Made by a program: the position numbers and the translations under genes. Below, piece after piece: positions 21,415 to 31,997 of a stretch of DNA of 64,000 nucleotides. A model generated the notes under the pieces. It was not told the DNA's origin and made no database searches. It was given only the letters and a program-made list of their open reading frames with translations. Source of the DNA: Pararge aegeria (Eukaryota > Arthropoda > Insecta > Lepidoptera > Nymphalidae); the NCBI RefSeq assembly GCF_905163445.1, contig NC_053190.1, positions 1,986,501 to 2,050,500 of the forward strand. The letters are read 5' to 3'. The first letter of the stretch is position 1. Every line of letters starts with the position of its first letter.

Positions 21415-21800
21415 CATATAGTGCAGTTTACGAGGCTGCATAAAATTAGTAATTCATTTAAGGGTACATAATTTTATAATAAATTACCAGATGAATCCTT
21501 GACATGTCTCTCAATAAGTTCAAAGTTTATTATAAAACGTAAGCTTATAGAAAAATCCTATTGTAATGTATGACAAAAAATCTTGGGTAAGAATTGTTAT
21601 AACTAGATAGCTGTTGGTGGAGATGGTGATAATAAAAATAAAAAAAAAATTTAACTAAGTTCGTTCAGGGCGCGTTTGGGAACCTCCTACCTTTAGTTTT
21701 AAGTTAACAAATGCAGTTATCGCCATCACTAACATTAGTGTAACATGTTAAATGTATGAACGCTTCATAAGTGCCTGTGATAAGGGATACATAAATAAAA
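21415..21800 (+). pseudogene. GACTTT LINE, C-terminal and 3' UTR fragment
   Basis: Translation gives VQFTRLHKISNSFKGT, a stop, FYNKLPDESLTCLSISSKFI and IKRKLIEKSYCNV, then a stop. The FYNKLP...IKRKLIEKSYYNV string is a typical LINE ORF2 C-terminus. The 3' UTR follows (GGTGATAAT, GGGCGCGTTTGGGAACC, TTAGTTTTAAGTT) but the GACTTT tail is missing. Confidence 0.7.
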
Positions 21801-22355
21801 CATTTGTGAATTAGAATTTGAATTTAACAGGATATTTTTGTTACTCAGAGTAGAGTATTGTGATTCTATTCAATGTGATTTTATTCAAACGATTAGACTT
21901 ATTGAAGATAATATCTTTATATCAGAGAAAGCTACATTGTTTCTTACTTTTCAGCTACCTCACACGTCTTTGGTGGAACGGCAGCCATAAACGCTCGAGA
22001 GCCTTTAGAAATGCATAGGACACAGGCTGCTGAGCGATTTTGGGTGTAATCTCCCATGAAATTGAAGCTATGACTCCATTCTACCCTCATTCCGTTTGAG
22101 CCGCTGAATTGAAAAGTTAAAACCAACCAAAATAGCAGTCGTTTAAATGGAAATTACACTTTGAATCTACAGTTTTCTGTGTTCATTTTTAGGGTTCTGC
22201 ACAAAAGTGGTAAAAAGGAAAAACTTTTTATTTCAGTGTAATTGCATTCGACTTAAAATTGGTGTAGGCGGTTATGATAGGGCTAGAATTAGAGGTTCAA
22301 ATTTTAAAGTAGATACTTTAAAATTTGAACGTTAATAAAAAATAAAAAAAAATTA
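21801..22355. other. Nothing recognised
   Basis: A short foldback (AAATTTTAAAGTAGATACTTTAAAATTT) lies near 22300-22327; no gene seen. Confidence 0.4.
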
Positions 22356-22358
22356 GGA

Positions 22359-22440
22359 ATGAAGCGGTTATATCCTCGTGGTAAGGGCGTAAGCTTCTCT
22401 TGCGAGGGGCCGAGTTCGATGCCCGGTATTTTTTTTCAGT
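22359..22440 (+). mobile_element. SINE-1-like tRNA head
   Basis: GTTATATCCTCGTGGTAAGG (box A-like) and GGGGCCGAGTTCGATGCCCG (box B-like) precede a T-run. The head matches SINE-1 in layout, but the body is not SINE-1. Confidence 0.5.
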
Positions 22441-22643
22441 GATATCCATTTTAATTAAAGCACGTAACAATTCTTTACCGGTTAAGTAAAACGTCGAAGT
22501 CTACCAAACACTTTCTCATTCTGAGACAAACATCATAATTATAATGATGACTTGTTTACTTTTAAGGTTAAAAATTTTAATCAGCATATAAACATTTACA
22601 CTTACGACATTTTACATAACTTATCATGAACAATGTATATCTA

Positions 22644-23015
22644 TCTTATATATATAACAGAGAAAGTGTGTGGGTATGTCCGTCGAAACGGCTGGACCGA
22701 TTTCAATGAAACTTTCAGGGAATCTCTGGATTGACCTGGCGAGTAATACCGTAAAGTATGGTGACCATAGGAGTACTCCTATTTTTCAACTGTCAAATAC
22801 TTTTATTTACTATGATGATATTCTATTGTTGGGTGTACATGGGTGTAGATAATGATCTTCACCCGCTCGAGAAGAGAATAGAAGAAAATGAATACGGAGA
22901 AAAATAAATGATTTAATATGTAATGAGACTTGAATAAAAAATTTAATGATGTAAGTTTATTGTTTAAATAAAATAAAGCAAAATCTAGCCCGGCGAAGCG
23001 GGCTGGGTACGCTAG
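22644..23015 (+). mobile_element. Helitron-like non-autonomous unit, 372 bp
   Basis: The unit starts A|TCTTATATATATAACAG and ends CGCTAG|T. A near-terminal hairpin AGCCCG-GCGAAG-CGGGCT (22987-23004, six-bp stem, six-nt loop) sits 7 nt before CTAG. TC start, hairpin, CTAG end and A/T insertion site are the four sequence hallmarks of Helitron ends. No coding frame of note, so any transposition would need a helper. Confidence 0.75.
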
Positions 23016-23059
23016 TATTTAAAAAATTGGAGAGAAAAAATACTAATTTAGTATAGTTA

Positions 23060-23165
23060 GACGGCCGATTGGCACAGTGGGCAGGGCCACTGCTTTCTGA
23101 GTCCAAGGTCGTGGGTTCGATTCCCACAATTGGAAAATGTTTCTTTTCAGTGTCTATATGGCCTA
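23060..23165 (+). mobile_element. SINE-3 head, truncated
   Basis: GACGGCCGATTGGCACAGTG, GCTTTCTGAGTCCAAGG, GTGGGTTCGATTCCCACAAT (box B) and TTTCAGTGTCTAT, then interrupted by an inverted SINE-1 piece. Confidence 0.85.
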
Positions 23166-23335
23166 GTGTGGATTTGTGGATTTCACACACCTTTGAGAAC
23201 ATTATGGAGAACTCTCAGGTGTGCAGGTTTTCTCACAATGTTTTCCTTCACAGTTGAAGCAAGTGATATTTTAATTTGCTTAAAACGCACATAACTTAGA
23301 AACATAAGAGGTGCGTGCTGGGATTCGAACTCTTC
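23166..23335 (-). mobile_element. SINE-1, inverted partial copy
   Basis: Plus strand: TTCACACACCTTTGAGAACA, GGAGAACTCTCAGGTGTGCA, GTTTTCCTTCACAGTTGAAG, AAACGCACATAACTTAG and GTGCTGGGATTCGAACTC. Confidence 0.85.
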
Positions 23336-23344
23336 TTGATAGGA

Positions 23345-23480
23345 AAACAAGATAAATAATAAATACACTACGATAATACACAACACATCGGCATCCAGTT
23401 CCAAAGTAAGCCTAGCTTGTGTTATGGGTACTATGATAGCTTATGTATAGATACAAATTATATACATAAATACTTATAAT
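23345..23480 (-). mobile_element. SINE-3 tail, inverted
   Basis: Plus strand: ACTACGATAATACACAACAC, CCAAAGTAAGCCTAGCTTGT and ATACATAAATACTTATAAT. Confidence 0.8.
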
Positions 23481-23494
23481 CTATATATATATCG

Positions 23495-23752
23495 GACGGC
23501 CGATTGGCGCAGTTTGCAGCGATCCTGCTTTCTGAGTCCATGGCTGTGGGTTCGATTCCCACAACTGGAAAATGTTCGTGTGTTGAGCATGAATGTTTTT
23601 CAGTGTCTGGGTGTTTATATCTATATTCTAAGTATTTATGTATATTATTTATAAAAACAGTCATCTTAGTACCCATAACACAAGCTACGCTTACTTTGGG
23701 GCTAGATGGCGATGTGTGTATTGTCGTAATATATTTATTTATTTATTATTTA
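23495..23752 (+). mobile_element. SINE-3, full-length copy
   Basis: Starts GACGGCCGATTGGCGCAGTT, box B GTGGGTTCGATTCCCACAAC, middle GAATGTTTTTCAGTGTCTGG, tail TTAGTACCCATAACACAAGC, TACGCTTACTTTGGGGCTAG and GTGTGTATTGTCGTAATATA, ending in (TATT)n. The best-preserved copy of this SINE in the window and the reference for the others. Confidence 0.9.
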
Positions 23753-23754
23753 TC

Positions 23755-23886
23755 ATAGATAAATACCGAGACACTGAAAAACATTCATGTTCATTACACT
23801 AACATTGTCCAGTTGTGGGAATCGAACCCCCGGCCTTGGACTCAGAAAGCAGGGTCACTGCCCACTGCGTCAATCAGCCGTCGAAT
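23755..23886 (-). mobile_element. SINE-3 head half, inverted
   Basis: Plus strand: ACACTGAAAAACATTCATGT, GTTGTGGGAATCGAACCCCC, GGACTCAGAAAGCAGGGTCA and CAATCAGCCGTC. It abuts the tail of the full-length copy. Confidence 0.85.
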
Positions 23887-23945
23887 GAAAGTTTATAATT
23901 TATAGCTTGATCCTGAAATCGAAAAAAGTCCCTCGTGATTGTTAA

Positions 23946-24045
23946 GCCTGTATGTATAAACTGAGAACAAATTTCTCTAGTACAGTTTTAAGCAAAGAAT
24001 TCTTACTCGTCTTTTCAAGCTCGATGTCAGTTTATTTATACAGGC
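23946..24045. repeat. 100-bp unit with 19-bp inverted ends
   Basis: Ends GCCTGTATGTATAAACTGA and TCAGTTTATTTATACAGGC are inverted with two mismatches. MITE-like, but no target duplication and no second copy seen. Confidence 0.4.
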
Positions 24046-25060
24046 CACTGTCAATGTTCTTCTACTTCTTCCTTTGATTTAAGGCTTTTCGTAGTGTCAA
24101 AACAGCAAAATGTACTTTGCAAGTGTCAAGAAGCTTGGAAAAGTCACGAAGTAAAGTGGTCAGTAAAGAAAAAAAAATGTCTACTTTATAATTTCGTTCT
24201 GCTAAAGTAGTTCTTAGTAAAATGAACTATTCAAAATGAAGGTTCGACTGACTAGTAAACCAAGTCGTTAAACGTCGGTAAACATCGTCGGCAGTTTGTC
24301 TAATCTGACTGATGTAAATGCATAAGTACCAACAAATAATCCATTCAAAGTTGTAAGCTACTTTGCATGCAAAGTCTGCTTCGAAATAAGAAAGTGAAAA
24401 AAGAAATAAAACTCTACAAGCATTCCACAGGCCAATCGAGGGCGTGTACAGATGTATATTCAATTGCCGAAGCATTGGCGGAAGCCCGAAAATTGCGGGA
24501 AACAATGCATTCGGAGAAATATGTACACATTTTTATTCTGAGAACGTGTGACGATTCGTATCGTATTTGAGTAATGTGTTTTATGGATCATTGGCAATTG
24601 CGCTTTGTGGTGGCGCAAGGAATGAATCTTGAGAGGTTTTAAGAATTGTTTTATCTTCTTTATCTTTTAGAATTTTACTTTAATTTTTAATTTTTAATTT
24701 GTCTTGGGCAACTTTCTCTCTTTATGACCTACGATTTTCCTTTACGTGCTTGATCACGCTCCAGGTAAGGCCAGCCTTCTACGTTTTCGCTTTGATGGTA
24801 TGCCAGATTTGTTTTGGCCCTCGCCTTTTGTGTTTGTCTTCGAAGTCGCCGACGAGATCCCGTCTGGAAATGATAATGATTAATGATGATTACTTCAACT
24901 TCCACTTGGTTTCAGCAACTAGGTCCATATAAAATTACATAGAATACCGTAGAGAATTTTAAAGAAAACAAAACAGCGAAGTACTTTTCTTAAATATGTA
25001 GGCCATTTACACGTTGTATAAGGGCAACACATCAGGACGGTTTTGAGTTCTCTCGTTACT
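24046..25060. other. Nothing recognised
   Basis: Open frames on both strands overlap around 24227-24570 without recognisable domains. Confidence 0.45.
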
Positions 25061-25084
25061 TATATTATATCGTTTCCTAAAAGT

Positions 25085-25281
25085 GAATTTGTTTTGTTTG
25101 TTTGTTTGTCCGTCCTTCACGCCGTTACTAGGCAAACCATCAGCTTGATTATTGGCATAGATTTAAAAAGGGCAAAAAAATAATATAGACTTACTTAGTT
25201 TATTCTAGGGAACCAAACGGTTCTTACGGGATTTATAAAAAACCGTAATAAATGCCAACAAAGAACGTGGGCAACAGCTAG
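25085..25281 (+). repeat. GTTTGTTTGT-family repeat with CTAG|T end
   Basis: GTTTGTTTGTTTGTCCGTCC, ATCAGCTTGATTATTGGCAT, AAAACCGTAATAAATGCC, then GTGGGCAACAGCTAG|T, the same terminal string as the 7.3/8.2-kb Helitron-like units. Confidence 0.55.
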
Positions 25282-25284
25282 TTC

Positions 25285-25680
25285 ATAATATTATGAGCAG
25301 ACAATATCCTTGGCAACTAGAAGAAAAAGTAATATCTAAATTGAAGTAATTGAGAAAACTTTTCGTCGTAACTTTTGTGAAATATTGTTTTGTCCTTGGA
25401 AAAGTTTTTATACTTCATTTGATTTGCGATATCCTCTTATTAGAACACAACCTATAACACCTTAAATATGTAGGTTAATATAATAATACTTGAAAAGTTC
25501 AATCTTCGGCTATTGATGTTGGAGTTAGTACGCTGATACACCACAGTATGGAGCATAAGGATTTAAGCTCAATTTTCGGGCTATAAGTTTTAGGTATTGG
25601 GCTTTCAATTAAGTTATTAGCATAAAAATTATCACTATCAAATCTCATTCTCAGTTAGCCAGTTATTGTCATTAATTATG
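25285..25680. other. Nothing recognised
   Basis: AT-rich; no motif seen. Confidence 0.4.
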
Positions 25681-25682
25681 AA

Positions 25683-25775
25683 TAAAATAAATGTATTACG
25701 ACGAAACACACATAGCCATCTAGCCTCAAAGTACACGTAGCATGTGCTATGGGCACTAACTGATGAATATAAATG
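25683..25775 (-). mobile_element. SINE-3 tail, diverged, inverted
   Basis: Plus strand: TTACGACGAAACACACATAG, CCATCTAGCCTCAAAGTACA and GTAGCATGTGCTATGGGCAC. Confidence 0.7.
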
Positions 25776-25986
25776 TATAGTCTAGTTTTTATTCGCAAGT
25801 TGGGGCAGTCTTTAAATGAGTCTTCAATATTACATTTATATGTTGTATTTTTTGTTTAGTTTTATAAGAGTTGTTGTAACCTGTTGATTGTCCATTAAAT
25901 AAATAAATAACTAAATGATTATATATAAATACTATACCATCCTCCCAACCTATAACCGGCCCACTACAGGGCACGGGTCTCCTATA

Positions 25987-26035
25987 CAGAAGTAGTCCAT
26001 CATTCTGACTCAGTCAGAATGATGGACTACTTCTG
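25987..26035. repeat. Perfect 24-bp-arm hairpin, 1-nt spacer
   Basis: Left arm 25987-26010 (starts CAGAAGTAGTCCATCATTC), single C at 26011, right arm 26012-26035 its exact reverse complement. The centre reads CTGACTCAGTCAG. Confidence 0.95.
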
Positions 26036-26051
26036 AATTAGTGGTCTCGGA

Positions 26052-26195
26052 GGATACTTGACAACTTGTACTTAACATACCAAACAGATCTACAGCAATG
26101 TACCATTAAGCAAGTTTCGCTCCGACACCGGAGCATCCTCAGGAGATGTTGACTTTATAATGAATAATTATTAAGTATTGGCTTTAGTAGCAAAT
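26052..26195 (+). repeat. AAGCTT-family repeat, partial
   Basis: ACATACCAAACAGATCTACA, GCAATGTACC, TCGCTCCGACACCGGAGCAT, CCTCAGGAGATGTTGACTTT and ATAATGAATAATTATTAAGT. The AAGCTT end is absent. Confidence 0.75.
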
Positions 26196-26279
26196 TCAGC
26201 TTTATTCCATAACAGACCACGTTTCAGATCTGTAAGTCATCACTGGCACATGCATTATTTGAATACTTTCGTACTTTGG

Positions 26280-26954
26280 CACTGAGGGATTTTGGACGAC
26301 AAGGAGTCGCTGGAAACAAGCGGCCCAGAACCGTACGGAACTCTTATCTACGGCTGTTGCATGTCCTATCGACTGATGTGAGGAGAATGATTTTAGTCAT
26401 GTATTACTTTACAAACTTTGGTGCTTTGACCAAATTAAAAAGAATTTGGCAAAACAGGAAGGTATCCGGCACCACCAACAAGAGGCCAGTTCAAACAATT
26501 TTCCTCTATGTTCTGGGGCATGGACAGTTCGAGCGGCTGAAAGGAAAAAAATAGATGCCTTCGAAATGTGGTGTTGGAGAAGTATGCTTCGTATGCCATG
26601 GATCGTTGAGAGAACTAATATATCGATCCTCGAGCAGCTACGTATTAACACCAGGCTCTTCACATTGTGCTACAAGAATATTCTTAGCTACTTTGGTCAC
26701 ATTGCTCGACGCCTGTCCAGTAATATGGATAAGTTAATTCTTGTAGGTAAGGTAAAAGACCACGTGGCCCATCCCCTCGTCGCTGGTCTGACAAGGTAAA
26801 GTCGCTCTTAGACCTCCCTATCACAGAAGCTATCAAAAAGGCCGAGGATAGAACAGGATGGAAGGCTGTAGTAAAATCGCTACGGTGGAACTTGAATCCG
26901 GACATGACCTTCAGTAATGAAGTAAACGACGATGAAGAAGACTTTACAAACTAA
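26280..26954 (+). pseudogene. RTE-like LINE, C-terminal fragment in three frames
   Basis: A short RWKQAAQNRTEL trace lies near 26305-26345. From about 26430 the reading passes KLKRIWQNRKVSGTT (one frame), WTVRAAERKKIDAFEMWCWR, SMLRMPWIVERTNISILEQL, YKNILSYFGHIARRLSSN and LILVGKV (second frame), then after a shift near 26750 GKRPRGP, RRWSDKVKSLLDLPITEA, KKAEDRTGWKAVVKSL and a TAA at 26952. This order (AERK.IDAFEMWCWRRMLR ... GHIARR ... GKRPRG ... AEDR.GW) is typical of RTE-type LINE C-termini. At least two frameshifts; clearly dead. Confidence 0.85.
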
Positions 26955-26984
26955 ATATTATTATAAATATAAGTAATTAAAATA

Positions 26985-27180
26985 TAACTTTCTTCAACGG
27001 CAAAGGAAAACATCGTGAGAAAACCTGCATGCCTGAGAGATTTACATATTGTTCTTAAAGGCGTGTGGAATCCACCAATGTGCACTGGGCCAGCGGGGTG
27101 GACTACGACCTTATCCCCTCTTCATTCTTAGAGGAAACCCGTGCCCTGTAGTTATCCAGTAAATGGGTTGATGTTGATAT
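26985..27180 (+). mobile_element. SINE-1, body and 3' part
   Basis: GGCAAAGGAAAACATCGTGA, AACCTGCATGCCTGAGAG, GTGCACTGGGCCAGCGGGGT, GAGGAAACCCGTGCCCTGTA and GGGTTGATGTTGAT. Confidence 0.85.
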
Positions 27181-27534
27181 CCTTTTCTAATATCTAAATA
27201 ATTAAACTAAGATGGAGACAATAAAATACTAAAGCGAGCGAAGTAATGCTCGGGATCTGCATTCTGCAATTCGCTCCGCTTAACCTCCATTGTCCCAATG
27301 AACGGTGAGATGACGATGACTACGCAGAAGTGCTTTCATTCCTCTAGATGGAATTTTTTTATTACTCTGTGTATTCATAAACTAGTTCACTTATATTGTT
27401 CTAATTTATCCTTTTATCTTCAAATTCTTACATAAAATAATTTTTAATTTTAGTAATTTTTGTGTATGTATTCGTAGGTAGTTAATTGAATGTAGGTTTA
27501 TAAAAACTTTATACCACCTATCTGTTCTCGCTCT

Positions 27535-27665
27535 TGTTGCGCGCTCTTGGAGATTTCGCTTTTAAGCGATAAGGCCGCCGTTTATATTACACTCCAGTCT
27601 TAGTGTTCTTCTTCTTTATATTTCTAACTATGTAGTGGTGTACAAATAAAGAGTTTAAATAATAA
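27535..27665 (+). repeat. LINE-like 3' tail, shared with 38995-39110
   Basis: TTGGAGATTTCGCTTTTAAG, CGATAAGGCCGCCGTTTATA and GTGGTGTACAAATAAAGAGT also occur (diverged) at 38995-39110. The AATAAA-like end suggests the 3' UTR of a non-LTR element. Confidence 0.6.
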
Positions 27666-28655
27666 TATAAAGAAAACGTGTGTGTACTTATGTACACGCG
27701 TCAGAAGTTATACTTCTTTGTCGTAACAAGATAATCGGCTAAATGACGTAATCTTTCAAAAATTTTATATTACGCCTTCCTGCATTCTACATTTGTAGAG
27801 AAAACGACACTAACAATAGAAAAAGGGTATTACATTGGTAATACATTGAAAGTTTTATTATAACGCATTAACTAGTTATCTCAATAATGGACCACCAAGT
27901 TTCGCTGAACATTAAAATTTTAGATATTTGTACGATTGAATCAATTAAATCACCGGAATGAGCCCACACAGGTAGACAATTGAAAGTGGACACAGTCAAA
28001 CTTTATAGCTAACTTCAGTGTGCCGGTGTTTGAGACGGTGTGCACGCGCATCAAAAGTGAGCTGGCGGACGGTGTATTCCCCTCTCACTCGGTTTCGCAA
28101 CTACCTTCACCCTGTTAAAATTCGTATAACCATGCGCATTTCGTTACATCACATAATTTCGCTCTCATGATTTTTTTTCCTAGGGCCGCTGAAGAATTAT
28201 ATTCGTAACTCAAATAAATATTTTTAAATTACAATAACCCTTATACTATCCATTGTACCACCCGCAAACGAATAGTCTAACGGCAGCGGTCTGGGCGCAA
28301 GCAAATTACTACTATCAATTTCAGTAGGAGCCCTCGGGATTTGCAACTGTACGGCACAATCTTCGACTTGTCATTGTCACAAACGATGGACAACAGAATG
28401 GAGTGCGGTCTGCTCGTGATTGGTGATTCCCGGTGATTTATCTTCTGATTTGCATTGTTTTCGTCCTGATCGAAATCCGGGGATATTCCTTTCATTGTTT
28501 TGAAAATGTTTTATTGCGTAAGATTTGTAAGAGAAGCTGTTCTTCTAGTAAGATATTTGTCATGAGATTCCAATCTTATATTGCAATAAGATTCATATTT
28601 TCGATGTTCCACTATTTAATATTGGTTCTAGCGTTACTGTTTTTTACAAATCCAT
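27666..28655. other. Mostly unrecognised
   Basis: A GC-richer patch at 28020-28110 and a possible tRNA-like segment near 28270-28440 (GAGCCCTCGGGATTTGCAAC) were noted, but neither could be assigned. Confidence 0.35.
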
Positions 28656-28657
28656 AG

Positions 28658-28850
28658 TCAAATTTGTCTGGTGGGAGGCTTTGGCCGTGGCTAGCTACCA
28701 CCCTACCGACAAAGACGTGCCCGTGATAGATTCAGTATTCTGGTGCGAACTGATTAGGGGTATGACTACCTTACTCCCTAACAGGTTAGTCGGCCACCAT
28801 CTTAGACTGCATCATCACTTACCACCAGGTGAGATTTAAGTCACTACCTA
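28658..28850 (+). mobile_element. SINE-2, body and tail
   Basis: GTCTGGTGGGAGGCTTTGGC, CCACCCTACCGACAAAGACG, GATTAGGGGTATGACTACC, TCCCTAACAGGTTAGTCGG and CACTTACCACCAGGTGAGAT. Confidence 0.85.
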
Positions 28851-28859
28851 CTTGTATTG

Positions 28860-29035
28860 GTAATAAAAATCCCATGAGAACCATTTTTTTGTTTTCCTTG
28901 GATTAAAAGTAACCTATGCAACGCCCCGCTTTTTTAACTAAATCTTGGCCAAAAAGCATTTTCACTTGTTGCTTAGTTAGAGCGAGGAAGGAAGGACAAA
29001 CAAACAGACACACTTTCGTATTTATAATATTATAA
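28860..29035 (-). repeat. GTTTGTTTGT-family repeat, inverted
   Basis: Plus strand: GATTAAAAGTAACCTATGCA, then GGAAGGACAAACAAACAGAC and TTTATAATATTATAAAAG, the reverse of the 20.6-kb copy. Confidence 0.55.
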
Positions 29036-29044
29036 AAGTTACTG

Positions 29045-30370
29045 ACCTTTGTTACGTAATAGTATCATACATTTAAATAGATAACTTCAGGTAAGATATG
29101 ATCTAAATAATCAAAGTTTTATAATGTTTAATAGTTTTGTCTTTAAACTTTGCGAAATACCAACTCCTAAACTGTTCGTGCATGGGTTGAAGCTTTAAAG
29201 ACTACTGAACCTCTCATTTTTTTTTACATCTTGCAGTTTTATGCCCTTACGACCTCAGTCAAGAGGACCAAAAAGAAAATTTAAAAAATATGTAAACTTT
29301 GAAGTCTTTTTTTCTTAAAATGAATACTACATTAATTATTTGTGTAATGAAAACCAAAATAACACTACACAAGCTTTAGGGGAACATTATATACTGTCTC
29401 TGTGACTTGTCTATGAAACCGGAAACCTAATAGTTTTTGAGTATACCACTGCCATAGTTTTTACTGAAAGAAATAAGAAACAACCCTAACACTTGCAAAA
29501 GTAAAATCAAGTTTTACTTTTGCAAGATTTTATTTTTTTGCAGGGTGGATTTCTTATGAAATAAATGCACCTTTCAATATTATTTCGCATAAAGTTGTAC
29601 ACGATGTTACACGATGTATATTAGTTAACAGTGTAACATTCAAAAGAATTATAAATTTCGTAAAAATGAAATTTTGTAAATTTAATTCTTTATTTGAAAA
29701 AACGCAGATAAACTACGTTATAAACAGTATAACGCTGTGAGAAACACTAGAAACCTGCATCTAAATTGTAATAAAAGCGAGGGCGTTAACAATTTAATTC
29801 TTTGTCTAGAACTATTAAAACACAACACACGTGATAGCAGTAAATCAAAGCATTTTAACTTTCACGCCGTGTAGAACCCGTAAATAACTAAAGCGCTAAC
29901 ATCGCTTACAATTCCTATAACGACAATTTTTCAGCTGTCATCGTCCAACCATAAATTCCTTCAGCGCTTGAGAATGCAAGACCTGCAACTGTTACTCGTG
30001 CGGTTTTGATCGCGATAACACGTTGATATACTTAATAAGAGATGGATGGTTAAGTGTTTTGCTTAAACCTACGTTTAGTTATGAGATAACATAAATCTAG
30101 AGACCCATAAAACTGTGGTGGATCGCTTTCGACACGTTACCAACCGCCAAAAGTGACAAAGAAGAAGACTCGCACGGGAAGCAGTGCAATCTAATGATGC
30201 CTAACGCCAAGGAATTCATCTCAGCAGCTACGACCACTCTGCCAAGAGTGCACGACTAAGAATAAGAAGAAATCTATAGAAGAGAAGAGAAAGAAGATTC
30301 ACTTGATCTGCCGTCACCACACGGCACATCCCACAACTATGGAATATTAATTTAATTAATTTATACTCTT
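29045..30370. other. Mostly unrecognised, one perfect hairpin
   Basis: A perfect 15-bp hairpin lies at 29492-29526 (CTTGCAAAAGTAAAA, TCAAG loop). At 30180-30300, CTACGACCACTCTGCCAAGA and a GAAGAAG tail resemble a LINE 3' end, unassigned. Confidence 0.45.
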
Positions 30371-30374
30371 TTTC

Positions 30375-30465
30375 CTTACTACGGCCTTAACCCCGTCTCA
30401 ATGTGTGAGTAAACCCGCGCCCTCTAGTGGGCTGGTTATGGGTTAATATAGCCATGATGATGATG
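30375..30465 (+). mobile_element. SINE-1 tail
   Basis: CGGCCTTAACCCCGTCTCAA, GTAAACCCGCGCCCTCTAGT and a CATGATGATGATG tail. Confidence 0.75.
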
Positions 30466-30599
30466 TACACCACAAGAAGTAAATTGCATCAAATGGAATA
30501 GCAGAAACAAGTATAATATGTATGAAAGTCAATAAAGTGTCAAATATTAAACACTTTTTCCCTTAAATAGGGCAATTTTTTATGCAGAAATCTGAGAAA

Positions 30600-30665
30600 C
30601 AATACCAGCTACGCTTACTTTGGGGCTAGATGGCGGTGTGTGTTTTGTCGTAGTATATTTATTTA
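30600..30665 (+). mobile_element. SINE-3 tail fragment
   Basis: AGCTACGCTTACTTTGGGGC, TAGATGGCGGTGTGTGTTTT and GTCGTAGTATATTTATTTAT. Confidence 0.85.
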
Positions 30666-31335
30666 TTTTAACTATTTATTTAAATTGACACCATACATTA
30701 AATTTTCAAATTACAGAACTTACTAGTAAAATGGTTTTTGTGAATTCAAGAGCTTGCTAGATATTGCCCGTCAGAATAAGCATAAGATAAGATACCGTAG
30801 TCAATCTGATACACGTGGAAGCAATATTCATAAACCTAATCACAAATTATTACAAATAAAGTCAGAAATTCGCTTTCGGTTTTCTCTCTGAAGCAGAGAA
30901 AACCTCTGATTCTACTTAACGTGCTCTTTATATATACAAATTAAAAATAAAAAGTCAAAGGATCTTTAGGAAGGTTCTTGCTAATAATTTTACCGACTTG
31001 TGTGAAATGAGTCAACGCAATCAAGAGTTGTATTCTTGGCTACTCTCACCTCTGCATCTTCGATTCTTACATCAACACTGCAAGAATAAAAATGTACACC
31101 GCGTCCTAATAAATTTCTAAATCGACATGCAGTCGTTCCGTATTCAGCCTTCGGTGGATTTTGTACACAATAAGTTCCACAGAATCTAAGGAAGGAGGCA
31201 GTTTTACATATCTGCGGAGATCGGTGCTCCGGGTGTGGTCTCTTGCAATGGAAACCGTTGTTTTTCCCTTCTGTTCTTATTTCAGTATGGCTCGTTTGAC
31301 AGCGTCCCGCACACCATACATTTTTTCGTAAATAT
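30666..31335. other. Nothing recognised
   Basis: No feature identified. Confidence 0.4.
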
Positions 31336-31339
31336 TACG

Positions 31340-31680
31340 TAAAAGAGTCATTCAGCCGCCGATGGAGAGAGCTATGCTAGGAGTATATCTACGTGATCAA
31401 ATCAGAAATGAGGAGATCTGTACAGGAATTAGAGTTACCGACATGACTCAGCGAGTCGCGAAGCTGTATTGATAATCGACGACGGACGTTGGGGTCCGTC
31501 GGATAAGATAAGGTGCTGGAATGGCGTTCCCGCACCGGTAAACGCAGCGTTGGTCGGCCCCCAACGAGGTGTGTCTGTCGATGGAGGCAAGCGGCCCACG
31601 ACCGTGTATTTTGGTACTCCCTCCAAAAGACTTACGTCCAGTAGTGGACGTCAATTAGTTGAATTGATGACGATGAAAAC
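31340..31680 (+). pseudogene. RTE-like LINE, C-terminal fragment
   Basis: One frame gives AMLGVYLRDQIRNEEICTGI, then RVTDMTQRVAKLY before a stop. Downstream, broken frames keep the GKRSVGRPPTRW-type and KQAAHDRVFW-type segments, ending with an ACTTACGTCCAGTAGTGGAC 3' end and a GATGACGATGA tail. It has the same organisation as 43392-44180. Confidence 0.75.
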
Positions 31681-31997
31681 GAGTTTACGTTTTTGTTTCT
31701 ACTTTTTTGATGAAGATAAATTCCTATAAACGATTACCTACTTATTTATTCGTCGTACATCTTATCCGGTATTATAATCTCTACAACTGGGGCTCCAACT
31801 TTAAAATATACCCGGGAAACGTCCTCAGCGCGACACTGTACGCCAAAGTTGTTCCATAAAAGCTCTTTCGCCTCTCTCCACCTTTACTTTAGACATTTCG
31901 CAGACGGTATATTTTTTAGTTAAACGATTTTTATTCAACAATATTTCACAAGTTTAAATAATCTCCCTATTTAAACGTAATTGTACATATTATATTT

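Noticed and set aside
23495..23570. tRNA gene (good box A and box B)
   Set aside because: The same head recurs with an identical non-tRNA body and tail at many loci, so it is a SINE promoter head.
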